Assembly: GCA_041567315.1 (NCBI GenBank)
Contig: JBFGCA010000188.1
Coordinates: forward strand, 1 to 5,227
Origin: JBFGCA01 sp041567315
Lineage (GTDB): Bacteria; Acidobacteriota; Thermoanaerobaculia; Multivoradales; JAHEKO01
Length of the DNA stretch: 5,227 bases
Direction: 5' to 3'
Below the pieces are notes generated by a model. The model was not told where the DNA came from. It ran no database searches and was given only the letters and a program-made list of their open reading frames with translations. The translations under genes were made by a program, and so were the position numbers. Positions 1-5,185 of the stretch are shown here, one piece after another. The first letter of the stretch is position 1. The number at the start of each line of letters is the position of its first letter.

Positions 1-414
1 GGGGGTGGCGAGCTTCTCGTTGTAGCGCGCCTCGCGTGGCAGCCACTCGATGGCGGCGGCGTCGCCCTGGTCGGCGACCAGCCGCTGGCCGGTGGTCGAG
101 ATCGGCGCCAGCGGGTAGTCGTTGAGCTCGCTGCCGGCGAGCACCGGTAGCTCCTCGTCGAGCAGCGCCGCCAGGCCGCGGAGGATGCGGGTCTTGGCCT
201 GCCCGCGCAGACCGAGCAGGATGAAGTCGTGCTCGGCGAGCAGGGCGTTGACCAGCCCCGGGATCACCGTCCGCTCGTAGCCCAGGACGCCGGGGAAGAG
301 CCGCTCGCCGGCGGCCAAGGCGCGGCGCAGGTTGTCGCGGATCTCGCGCTTGACCGTGCGGCCGCGGTAGCCGGCCGCCTTGAGCTCGCCGAGGGTGGCG
401 GGACGCCGGCTCAC
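1..414 (-). CDS. Mg-chelatase subunit I-like AAA+ ATPase, N-terminal part (runs off the left edge)
   Basis: The first 138 residues are visible and the frame stays open to base 1. After an N-terminal stretch (LGELKAAGYRGRTVKREIRDNL) comes FPGVLGYERTVIPGLVNALL, which is the entry to the AAA+ core of the ChlI/MoxR-type ATPases. A Walker A variant G68-L-R-G71-Q-A-K74-T75 follows, with Ala where the usual Gly precedes the Lys. The EWLPREARYNEKLATP stretch is also typical of this chelatase-like subfamily, whose members are usually near 450-500 residues, so most of the protein, including Walker B, lies outside the window. These proteins are soluble ATPases, often paired with a VWA-domain protein; their substrate is generally unknown and no chlorophyll genes are seen here. 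The start is GTG at 414, whose GTGA overlaps the trxB stop; GGAG lies about 11 nt upstream. The overlap implies co-transcription with trxB and probably translational coupling. The family call is firm; the function is not known. Confidence 0.85.
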   Translation of the reverse strand, partial: MSRRPATLGELKAAGYRGRTVKREIRDNLRRALAAGERLFPGVLGYERTVIPGLVNALLAEHDFILLGLRGQAKTRILRGLAALLDEELPVLAGSELNDYPLAPISTTGQRLVADQGDAAAIEWLPREARYNEKLATP

Positions 415-1367
415 TCGCCCTGCGTCTCCAGCCAGCGCTCGGCGTCGATCGCCGCCTTGCAGCCGGTGCCGGCGGCGGTCACCGCCTGCCGGTAGGCCGG
501 GTCGGTGGCGTCGCCGGAGGCGAAGACGCCCTCGACGTTGGTGTGCGTGGAGGGCTCGCGGACCTTGATGTAGCCCACCTCGTTCATCTCCAGCGAGCCG
601 CGGAACAGCTCGGTGTTGGGCTGGTGGCCGATGGCGATGAACACCCCCTGGCACACCAGCTCGCTCTCTTCGCCGGTCACGGTGTCACGCAGCCTCACCC
701 CCCGCACCTTTTCTTCGCGGTTGCCCAGGATCTCGGTCACCACCTTGTTCCACTGCCAGGCGATCTTGGGGTTGGCGCGCGCCCGGTCCTGCATGATCCG
801 CGAGGCCCGCAGCTCGTCGCGGCGGTGGAGGACGGTCACCTTGCTGGCGAACTTGGTGAGGAAGGTCGCCTCCTCCATGGCGGTGTCGCCGCCGCCGACG
901 ACGGCGATCTCTTTGCCCTTGAAGAAGAAGCCGTCGCAGGTGGCGCAGGCGGAGACCCCGTAGCCCATCAGCAGGCTCTCCGATTCCAGCCCGAGCTGTT
1001 TGGCGCTGGCGCCGGTGGCGACGATCAGCGCGTCGGCCAGATAGGTGCCCTCGTCGGTGATCACCCGGAACGGGCGATCGCCGAGCTCGACCGCGGTGAC
1101 GTGCTCGAAGCGCACCCGGGCGCCGAAGCGGCGCACCTGGTCGCGCATCTTGTCCATCAGCTCGGGGCCGAGGATGCCCTCGGGGAAGCCCGGGTAGTTC
1201 TCGACGTCGGTGGTGATGGTGAGCTGGCCGCCGGGCTGGTTGCCCTCGAGCAGCAGCGGTGCGAGGTTGGCGCGCGCCGCGTAGAGGGCGGCGGTCATCC
1301 CCGCCGGCCCCGAGCCGAGGATCACCACCCGGTGGCGGTTGTTAAGGTTCTCGCCTGAGCTGGTCAT
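411..1367 (-). CDS. trxB: Thioredoxin reductase (NADPH), TrxB
   Basis: A 318-residue low-molecular-weight thioredoxin reductase, close to the usual 310-320. It uses NADPH and FAD to reduce thioredoxin in the cytoplasm. The order of motifs is complete: FAD-binding GSGPAG at residues 18-23, NQPGGQLT at 43-50, the redox-active CATC pair (C141 and C144) followed by D145, the NADPH-binding GGGDTA at 158-163, HRR at 181-183 (2'-phosphate recognition) and the C-terminal FAD contact GVFASGD near 280-286. The reading frame is open upstream to 1625. The ATG at 1367 is chosen because the FAD motif then begins at the family's normal distance, and because the extra upstream residues are low-complexity, cross the divergent promoter region and run into the ferritin gene. 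The Shine-Dalgarno for this start is weak. The gene is divergent from the ferritin gene, and its stop overlaps the start of the ChlI-like ATPase gene. The leader carries a 10-bp hairpin. Confidence 0.97.
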   Translation of the reverse strand: MTSSGENLNNRHRVVILGSGPAGMTAALYAARANLAPLLLEGNQPGGQLTITTDVENYPGFPEGILGPELMDKMRDQVRRFGARVRFEHVTAVELGDRPFRVITDEGTYLADALIVATGASAKQLGLESESLLMGYGVSACATCDGFFFKGKEIAVVGGGDTAMEEATFLTKFASKVTVLHRRDELRASRIMQDRARANPKIAWQWNKVVTEILGNREEKVRGVRLRDTVTGEESELVCQGVFIAIGHQPNTELFRGSLEMNEVGYIKVREPSTHTNVEGVFASGDATDPAYRQAVTAAGTGCKAAIDAERWLETQGE

Positions 1368-1418
1368 CAGCCGCTCGGTCCGTTCGGAGTCTTGCCTTGA
1401 AACGCCGGTACTCTGGAA

Positions 1419-1450
1419 GGCCGGGGCGCCGAGCCGGGTCCGCCCCGGCC
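1419..1450 (-). repeat. 10-bp perfect inverted repeat in the trxB leader
   Basis: GGCCGGGGCG (1419-1428) is exactly complementary to CGCCCCGGCC (1441-1450), with a 12-base loop. If the trxB transcript starts near 1455, as the extended -10 suggests, this hairpin forms at the very 5' end of the mRNA, about 50 nt ahead of the start codon. It has no U-tract, so it does not look like an intrinsic terminator. It could stabilise the 5' end or be a regulatory fold; either role is inference. Confidence 0.5.
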
Positions 1451-1461
1451 GGGAGGCGGCG

Positions 1462-1470
1462 AGTATAGCA
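1462..1470 (-). promoter_or_regulatory. Extended -10 promoter element for trxB
   Basis: On the minus strand the sequence reads TGCTATACT, which is a TGn extended -10 joined to a TATACT hexamer that matches TATAAT at five of six positions. It sits about 95 bases upstream of the trxB ATG, which would give a transcript start near 1455. No good -35 hexamer is visible at 16-18 bases, which fits an extended -10 promoter. This is read by eye only. Confidence 0.5.
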
Positions 1471-1522
1471 ACCGCCGGCGGGCCGACTTTATGCCCCCAC
1501 GGTCGCCGGGCCGGTCTTCCGC

Positions 1523-1528
1523 TATGCT
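1523..1528 (+). promoter_or_regulatory. Possible -10 element for the ferritin gene
   Basis: TATGCT lies 62 bases upstream of the ferritin ATG, preceded by CGC, and would start transcription near 1535. It matches TATAAT at four of six positions. I find no acceptable -35 and no recognisable Fur or other iron-regulator box, so the call is tentative. Confidence 0.3.
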
Positions 1529-1575
1529 GCGCGCGAGCGGCCGCGGCGGGGCGGCGCCCATCGAACGCCCATCCA

Positions 1576-1583
1576 AGAGGGGG
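1576..1583 (+). promoter_or_regulatory. Ribosome binding site of the ferritin gene
   Basis: AGAGGGGG, seven bases before the ATG at 1591, is a strong purine-rich Shine-Dalgarno. It decides the start against the upstream in-frame codons, which have no such site and lie in the divergent promoter region. Confidence 0.75.
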
Positions 1584-1590
1584 TGCAAGC

Positions 1591-2097
1591 ATGTTGGCAA
1601 GCGAAAAGCTCCTGGCGGCCCTCAACCGCCAGGTGGGTCACGAGTTCGGCGCTTCGCTGCAGTACGTGTCGATCGCCGCCTACTTCGACGGCGAGGCGCT
1701 GGGCGGGCTGGCCGATTTCTTCTATCGTCAGGCCGACGAGGAGCGCGACCACGCCATGAAGTTCGTGCGCTTCATCGTCGACGCCGGTGGCCGTTTGGAG
1801 ATCCCGGCGGTGCCGGCGCCCAAGAGCGTCTTCGCCGGCGCCCGCGAGGCCGTGGCTCTCGCCCTCGAGTGGGAGCAGGAGGTCACCCGGCAGATCTACG
1901 CCCTGGTCGAGATCGCCCGGGAGGAGGCCAACTACATCGCGCTCCGCTTCCTCGACTGGTTCGTCGACGAGCAGTTCGAGGAGGTCAACACCATGGGCCA
2001 GCTGCTGCAGGTCGTCGAGCGCGCCGGCGACGGCGGTCTGCTGCACGTCGAGGGCTTCCTCGCCCGCCGCGCGGAGAGCGCCGGGGAGGAAGGGTAG
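1591..2097 (+). CDS. ftnA: Ferritin (FtnA-type, non-haem)
   Basis: A 168-residue ferritin, near the 165 of E. coli FtnA. The family forms 24-subunit cytoplasmic shells that oxidise Fe(II) and store it as a ferric mineral. The ferroxidase ligands are all present by eye alignment to FtnA: E18, Y25, E51 and H54 in the EExxH motif, E95, Q128 and E131. The extra acidic residues of the bacterial third iron site are also kept (E50, E127, E130). There is no haem-ligating Met context pointing to bacterioferritin, and no signal peptide. The ATG at 1591 follows a strong Shine-Dalgarno and puts the first helix at the usual place. The gene is the only one on the plus strand. It is divergent from trxB and convergent with the Usg-like gene. 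Pairing with thioredoxin reductase suggests a shared oxidative-stress or iron-redox role, but no common regulator site is recognised. Confidence 0.96.
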   Translation: MLASEKLLAALNRQVGHEFGASLQYVSIAAYFDGEALGGLADFFYRQADEERDHAMKFVRFIVDAGGRLEIPAVPAPKSVFAGAREAVALALEWEQEVTRQIYALVEIAREEANYIALRFLDWFVDEQFEEVNTMGQLLQVVERAGDGGLLHVEGFLARRAESAGEEG

Positions 2098-2099
2098 GC

Positions 2100-2130
2100 G
2101 GCGGCGCCGCCCAGCGGGATGCAGCGCCGC
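2100..2130. terminator. GC-rich hairpin between convergent genes, possible bidirectional terminator
   Basis: The 64-base gap between the ferritin stop and the Usg-like stop holds a perfect 12-base palindrome (GGCGGCGCCGCC, 2100-2111). An alternative 7-bp stem pairs 2101-2107 with 2124-2130. Its position between convergent genes is where a shared terminator would be expected. Neither strand shows a U-run after the stem, so a standard intrinsic terminator is not supported. Confidence 0.25.
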
Positions 2131-2161
2131 TCGAATGTAAAGGAACTTGCCGCACGGAACA

Positions 2162-3124
2162 CTAGCTGGCGCCGGACGAGCCGAGGACGGCCTCGATCAG
2201 CTCCAGACAGTTGAGGGCGCCGCCGCGGGTGAGGTTGTCCATCACCGCCCACAGCCAGTAGCCGCCTGGGCGGCCGGGGGCCTGGCGCACCGCCCCCACC
2301 AGGACCTCCTCGCTGGCAGCGGCGTCGATCGGCCCCAGCAGCTCCGGCTCCTCGGCCAGCCGCAGGTAGGGGTGCTCGGCGAGCGACTCGCGGACGCCCT
2401 CGGGGCCAGGATCCTCGCCGAGGCGGACGAAAACCCCGGCCGCCAGGCAGTGGAAGGCGCTCCCCTGGACCAGGTGGAGAGCCGCCGGCCGCGGCGCCGC
2501 CAGCACCTCCTGGAGCTGGGCCGGCAGGTGGTCGCCGGCCGCCGCCGACGGCAGCAGGTTGAAGGCGAGCTGCCGCCCGAAGACGCTCTTGGGCCGGCGC
2601 GAGCTGAAGCTCAAGATCGAGCGGGTCTGCTCGAACAGCTCGTCCATGCCCTGCTTGCCGTGCATCGACGCCGGCTGGACCAGCAGGGCGACGGTCTCCT
2701 CTAGCCCGTGGCGCCGGAGCGGGTGGAGCAGGTGGGCGAGGGCCACCACCGCGGGGGCCGGGCTGATCAGCACGGCGCCGCCGCCGGCGCGGTCGAGGTT
2801 GACCCCGGCCACCACCGGCACCGCCGCCGGCATCGGCTCGGTGGGCCAGGCAACGATCAGCTTGGTCGCCGGCGGCACCCCGCGCGGCACCTCCCCGGCG
2901 CCGGCCGGCGCGCAGCACACCGCGACGTCGACTCCCTCCAGTGAGCCCTCCTCGTAGGCGGCGACCAGCGCGGGGGTCCCGCGCAGCTCGGTGAGGGCGC
3001 CGGCGCCCTCGGGGTCGGTGGCCAGCAGCAGCAGCTCCTGCCACAGCTCGGGCCGCCCCTCGAGGGCCTCGCGAAGTTCGTTGCCCAGGAGGGTGGTCGG
3101 GTTGAGGAGCGCCAGCCGGCTCAC
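2162..3124 (-). CDS. Usg-like aspartate-semialdehyde dehydrogenase homologue, probably catalytically inactive
   Basis: A 320-residue protein with the Asd/Usg fold. The clearest family signatures are GKQGMDELFEQT (residues 156-167), FGRQLAFNLLP (182-192, nearly identical to E. coli Usg as I recall it) and the C-terminal YWLWAVMDNLTRGGALNCLELIE (289-311) of the dimerisation domain. True ASADH needs the Cys of an NPNCST-type motif; the corresponding stretch here is ISPAPAVV (120-127), with no Cys. The N-terminal GxTGxxG dinucleotide loop is degraded to NPTTLLG (8-14), and the catalytic His of the PVxxGHS stretch appears to be Leu or displaced near residue 227. It is therefore unlikely to reduce aspartyl phosphate. 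The GTG start at 3124 shares GTGA with the pssA stop, which argues against the longer frame beginning at 3187. The gene is last in the ydcH-psd-pssA operon. Its function is unknown; a structural or regulatory role is inference. Confidence 0.85.
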   Translation of the reverse strand: MSRLALLNPTTLLGNELREALEGRPELWQELLLLATDPEGAGALTELRGTPALVAAYEEGSLEGVDVAVCCAPAGAGEVPRGVPPATKLIVAWPTEPMPAAVPVVAGVNLDRAGGGAVLISPAPAVVALAHLLHPLRRHGLEETVALLVQPASMHGKQGMDELFEQTRSILSFSSRRPKSVFGRQLAFNLLPSAAAGDHLPAQLQEVLAAPRPAALHLVQGSAFHCLAAGVFVRLGEDPGPEGVRESLAEHPYLRLAEEPELLGPIDAAASEEVLVGAVRQAPGRPGGYWLWAVMDNLTRGGALNCLELIEAVLGSSGAS

Positions 3125-3888
3125 TGCTCGTCGGCCGCCGGCTGCCGGTGCTGGGCGACCGCCCTCCGCAGGCGGCCGACGGCCCACACCACCGGCCCGG
3201 AGAGGGTGTAGCCGATCGCCGCCGCCAGCAGCGAGACCTCGGGCCGGAAGGCGATCAGCAGCAGCAGGGCGGCCAGCGGCAGGGCGGTGCGGTAGGTGCG
3301 CGGCCGCCGCAGCCCCAGCTGCTTGAAACTGCGGTAGCGGAACGTGGACACCATCAGCAGTCCGAGACCGGCCAGCAGGATCAGCACCGGTGGCTTGCCG
3401 ATCGACTCGAGAGGTCCATCGGGCAGGAAGATCAGCAGCGCGGCCACCGAGCCCGCCGCCGCCGGGGCCGGCAGGCCGACGAAGTAGCGCCGGTCGGCCC
3501 AGTGGGTCTGGACGTTGAAGCGGGCCAGGCGGGTGGCGGTGCAGACCAGGTAGAAGAGCGGGATCAGCCAGCGCAACCGGCCGAGCTCGCCGTCGGCCAG
3601 CAGCAGGTAGCTGAGCAGGGCGGGGGTGGCACCGAAGGTCAGCACGTCGGCCAGCGAATCGAACTCGCGGCCGAAGTCGGTCTCGACTCCGGTCAGGCGA
3701 GCCAGCCCGCCGTCGAGCCCGTCGAGCACCGCCGCCGCCACCACCAGCCAGGCGGCCAGCCGCAGATCGCCGTCGAGGCCGCGCACCACGGCGTAGAAGC
3801 CCAGCAGGATGTTGCCGATGGTGAACAGGCTGGGCAGCAGATAGGCGCCGCGGCGCAGCCGGCGGGGGCGACGTGGAGGGCGCTCCAT
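3121..3888 (-). CDS. pssA: CDP-diacylglycerol-serine O-phosphatidyltransferase, PssA
   Basis: A 255-residue integral membrane enzyme of the CDP-alcohol phosphatidyltransferase family. It joins serine to CDP-diacylglycerol, releasing CMP and making phosphatidylserine. The complete family motif is present: D56-x-x-D59-G60-x-x-A63-R64, then eight residues, G73-x-x-x-D77-x-x-x-D81. The basic N-terminus (ERPPRRPRRLRR) precedes the LLPSLFTIGNILLGFYAV helix typical of this bacterial PssA type. Further hydrophobic segments lie near 43-55, 83-97, 107-117, 143-155, 166-181, 202-213 and 217-237. The ATG at 3888 overlaps the psd stop by one base (TGATG), with GAGGG just ahead, so translation is probably coupled to psd. 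Having the two steps of phosphatidylethanolamine synthesis adjacent is a common bacterial arrangement. The downstream Usg-like gene begins in its stop codon. Confidence 0.96.
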   Translation of the reverse strand: MERPPRRPRRLRRGAYLLPSLFTIGNILLGFYAVVRGLDGDLRLAAWLVVAAAVLDGLDGGLARLTGVETDFGREFDSLADVLTFGATPALLSYLLLADGELGRLRWLIPLFYLVCTATRLARFNVQTHWADRRYFVGLPAPAAAGSVAALLIFLPDGPLESIGKPPVLILLAGLGLLMVSTFRYRSFKQLGLRRPRTYRTALPLAALLLLIAFRPEVSLLAAAIGYTLSGPVVWAVGRLRRAVAQHRQPAADEQ

Positions 3889-4523
3889 CAGCCCTCGACC
3901 GGCCGGGCGACGGGAGTCTCGCCCTCCCGCAGCCGCTGTCCCTCGCGGACCTCGAGCCGGTAGCCCGCCGGCACCAGCAGGTCGACCCGCGATCCGAATT
4001 TGATCAACCCCATCAGCTCGCCGCGCCGCACCGCCTGGCTGGCGCGCAGGTAGCAGACCACCCGGCGGGCCACCAGGCCGGCGATCTGACGCACCGCCAC
4101 CAGCTCGCCGCCCGGCCGGCGGATGACCGTGAGGTGCCCCTCGTTGAGGCGGTCGGCGTCGGCCCGGAATGCGGCCACCTTGCGGCCCGCCGAACGGCGG
4201 CTGAGCAGCACCTCGCCGTCCACCGGGGCGCGCTGCACGTGGACATCGAACACCGACAGGAAGGTGACGACCCGCTGGAACGGCCGCGGGCCGAGGTCCG
4301 GCGCTTCGACCGTGTCGATACGGGTGACGCGGCCGCTGGCGGGGGCCAGCACTACCTCCTCAGCGCAGTCGGTGGCGCGCCGCGGAATGCGGAAGAACAG
4401 CAGCACACCCAGGGCGAGGCCAGCACCCAGCACCGCCGCCCACGGCCAGCCGCGCCAGAGTCCCAGCAGACCCACGAGGGCCGGCACTGTGACGAACGGG
4501 ATCGCCTCGCGGGCGAAGGTCAT
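3888..4523 (-). CDS. psd: Phosphatidylserine decarboxylase proenzyme, short form
   Basis: A 211-residue short-form decarboxylase that converts phosphatidylserine to phosphatidylethanolamine, at the usual length for this subgroup. Two hydrophobic stretches (about 10-22 and 28-45) anchor the N-terminus in the membrane. FLSVFDVHVQRAPVDG (88-103) carries the conserved His (H95). LMGLIKFGSRVDLLVP (170-185) holds the self-cleavage site between G177 and S178, where S178 would become the pyruvoyl group of the small alpha chain. One oddity is LAPASGRV (59-66): most family members have PADG, with the Asp thought to belong to the Asp-His-Ser processing triad, but here it is S63. The ATG at 4523 gives the normal N-terminus, but no Shine-Dalgarno is visible before it. 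The gene is 52 bases after ydcH and overlaps pssA by one base. Confidence 0.94.
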   Translation of the reverse strand: MTFAREAIPFVTVPALVGLLGLWRGWPWAAVLGAGLALGVLLFFRIPRRATDCAEEVVLAPASGRVTRIDTVEAPDLGPRPFQRVVTFLSVFDVHVQRAPVDGEVLLSRRSAGRKVAAFRADADRLNEGHLTVIRRPGGELVAVRQIAGLVARRVVCYLRASQAVRRGELMGLIKFGSRVDLLVPAGYRLEVREGQRLREGETPVARPVEG

Positions 4524-4568
4524 CGGCGGGGAAGCGAGCGGCGGGACGCGCCGCGGCCGGGTCGTCGG

Positions 4569-4584
4569 CCGGCCCTCAGGCCGG
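4569..4584 (-). repeat. Small hairpin spanning the ydcH stop codon
   Basis: On the minus strand CCGGCC and GGCCGG form a perfect 6-bp stem closing a TGAG loop, and the TGA in that loop is the ydcH stop codon. No U-tract follows. Each arm is GC-only, so a chance occurrence in this composition is quite possible. Confidence 0.3.
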
Positions 4585-4818
4585 GACCTGGGACTCCCGG
4601 TGCGCCCGCAGCATGGCCTCCATGCGGTCCTTGAGTTGGAGCTTCTGCCGCTTGAGCTGTTTTTCTTCGACCTCGTCCTCGGCCGAGGGCAGCGACTTGG
4701 CGGCCAGCTCGGCGAGACGGCGCTCGTGGCGCTGGTGCTCCTCGTGGAGCCGGCGGAAGGTCTCGTCGGTGGCCAGCAGCTCTTCCTTCAGCGGGTCCGG
4801 GGTCTCGGGTTGCGGCAT
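4576..4818 (-). CDS. YdcH/DUF465 family small coiled-coil protein
   Basis: An 80-residue charged protein with the DUF465 (YdcH) pattern: DPLKEELLATDETFRRLHEEHQRHERRLAEL (8-38), a short break with Ser/Pro (42-45), then EDEVEEKQLKRQKLQLKDRMEAML (47-70). It should fold as two antiparallel helices and act in the cytoplasm. The biochemical role of the family is not established. The ATG at 4818 is preceded by AGGAG at seven bases, the best ribosome binding site on this strand. The frame runs further up to an ATG at 4983, but that codon lies inside the predicted -10 element and the added residues look like untranslated leader. It appears to be the first gene of the operon with psd, pssA and the Usg-like gene. 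No signal peptide or membrane segment is seen. Confidence 0.88.
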   Translation of the reverse strand: MPQPETPDPLKEELLATDETFRRLHEEHQRHERRLAELAAKSLPSAEDEVEEKQLKRQKLQLKDRMEAMLRAHRESQVPA

Positions 4819-4823
4819 CTGCA

Positions 4824-4830
4824 CTCTCCT
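4824..4830 (-). promoter_or_regulatory. Ribosome binding site of ydcH
   Basis: On the minus strand AGGAGAG ends five bases before the ATG at 4818 (AGGAG itself is seven bases away). It fixes the start of the 80-residue protein over the longer open frame. Confidence 0.75.
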
Positions 4831-4945
4831 GCTTCGGGCGCCGGGGGCGACCCGAGGTCGTTGTCGGCGGGAAGGCGGGGACTCGGAGGAGCGGAGGATA
4901 CATCGCGGCGGCGGGGAACGGGTGTCGCGCGTTGCCGACGATCCT

Positions 4946-4958
4946 GGAGCACTGCTCC
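4946..4958. promoter_or_regulatory. Palindrome just downstream of the predicted ydcH promoter, possible operator
   Basis: GGAGCA-C-TGCTCC is a perfect 6-bp inverted repeat around one base. A second palindrome, GCTCGAGC at 4964-4971, lies a few bases away and repeats the GAGCAC half. Both fall between about +1 and +26 of the start site predicted from the -10 at 4979-4984, where a repressor could act. No known regulator is recognised. Confidence 0.25.
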
Positions 4959-4978
4959 CATCCGCTCGAGCACCGACC

Positions 4979-5008
4979 ACCATAGCACCCGGGACAAGAG
5001 GGCATCAA
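4979..5008 (-). promoter_or_regulatory. Sigma70-type promoter for the ydcH-psd-pssA-usg operon
   Basis: On the minus strand a TTGATG hexamer (5003-5008) is followed after 18 bases by TATGGT (4979-4984), preceded by TGC as in an extended -10. Each hexamer matches the consensus at four of six positions. The predicted start near 4972 would leave a leader of about 150 bases before ydcH. It is the best promoter candidate in the gene-free right end. Confidence 0.45.
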
Positions 5009-5077
5009 TACGGCTGTGGTGCTGACGGTTGAAGGGCGGGTGGCGAGAGCCGACCGGGGCGGGGCATGCCAGGGGAC

Positions 5078-5116
5078 GCGGCCGGCCTGACAGACTTCAG
5101 AGGGCAGGCCGGCCGC
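5078..5116. repeat. 12-bp perfect inverted repeat (stem-loop 1)
   Basis: GCGGCCGGCCTG (5078-5089) and CAGGCCGGCCGC (5105-5116) are exactly complementary around a 15-base loop that is less GC-rich (ACAGACTTCAGAGGG). The stem is long even for this composition and would be very stable as RNA. Neither strand has a U-run after it. It may be a terminator for a gene beyond the right edge or a domain of a structured RNA. Confidence 0.6.
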
Positions 5117-5124
5117 TCCTCACC

Positions 5125-5148
5125 GCTGCGCGCTGCTCGGCCCGCAGC
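5125..5148. repeat. 6-bp inverted repeat (stem-loop 2)
   Basis: GCTGCG (5125-5130) pairs with CGCAGC (5143-5148) around a 12-base loop. Alone it would be unremarkable; it is listed because it lies directly between two much stronger stems. Confidence 0.35.
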
Positions 5149-5152
5149 CTTT

Positions 5153-5185
5153 GGGGCCTGTCGCAAGCGCTTGCGGCGAGGCCCC
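5153..5185. repeat. Two-part hairpin with an internal 14-bp palindrome (stem-loop 3)
   Basis: GGGGCCT (5153-5159) pairs with AGGCCCC (5179-5185). After a small internal loop, CGCAA and TTGCG continue the stem around GCGC. The inner part, CGCAAGCGCTTGCG (5162-5175), is also a perfect 14-base DNA palindrome with a central CpG and AAGCGCTT core, the form seen in LacI-family operators. Whether it acts as an RNA hairpin or a protein-binding site cannot be told from sequence alone. Confidence 0.5.

Noticed and set aside
543..1358. Long plus-strand frame opposite trxB
   Set aside because: It is antisense to a gene with all its catalytic motifs; its composition (His, Gly, Ala, Val rich) is what GC-rich antisense frames give.
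1339..1590. Longer ferritin frame starting at 1339
   Set aside because: The added residues have no ferritin homology and overlap the trxB start; the ATG at 1591 has a strong ribosome binding site.
1368..1625. N-terminal extension of the trxB frame to an ATG at 1625
   Set aside because: It adds 86 low-complexity residues before the FAD motif, crosses the divergent promoters and overlaps the ferritin start. The ATG at 1367 gives the normal family length.
1932..3044. 370-codon minus-strand frame through the Usg-like gene and opposite the ferritin gene
   Set aside because: It is Arg/Ala/Gly/Pro-rich with no recognisable domain, and spans the convergent junction of two supported genes.
3125..3187. 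Longer start for the Usg-like gene at 3187
   Set aside because: The extra 21 residues are the out-of-frame end of pssA; the GTG in the pssA stop codon puts the first beta strand (RLALLNPT) directly at the N-terminus.
3148..3963. Long plus-strand frame opposite pssA, rich in Gln and Gly
   Set aside because: It is the complement of the PssA frame, with no motif of its own.
4819..4983. Upstream extension of ydcH to the ATG at 4983
   Set aside because: That ATG is within the predicted -10 element and the extra residues do not match DUF465; the ATG at 4818 has a strong AGGAG.
5078..5185. Known RNA classes (tRNA, SRP RNA, RNase P, 6S) for the hairpin cluster
   Set aside because: None of the conserved sequences or folds of these RNAs is visible, so no named RNA is called.
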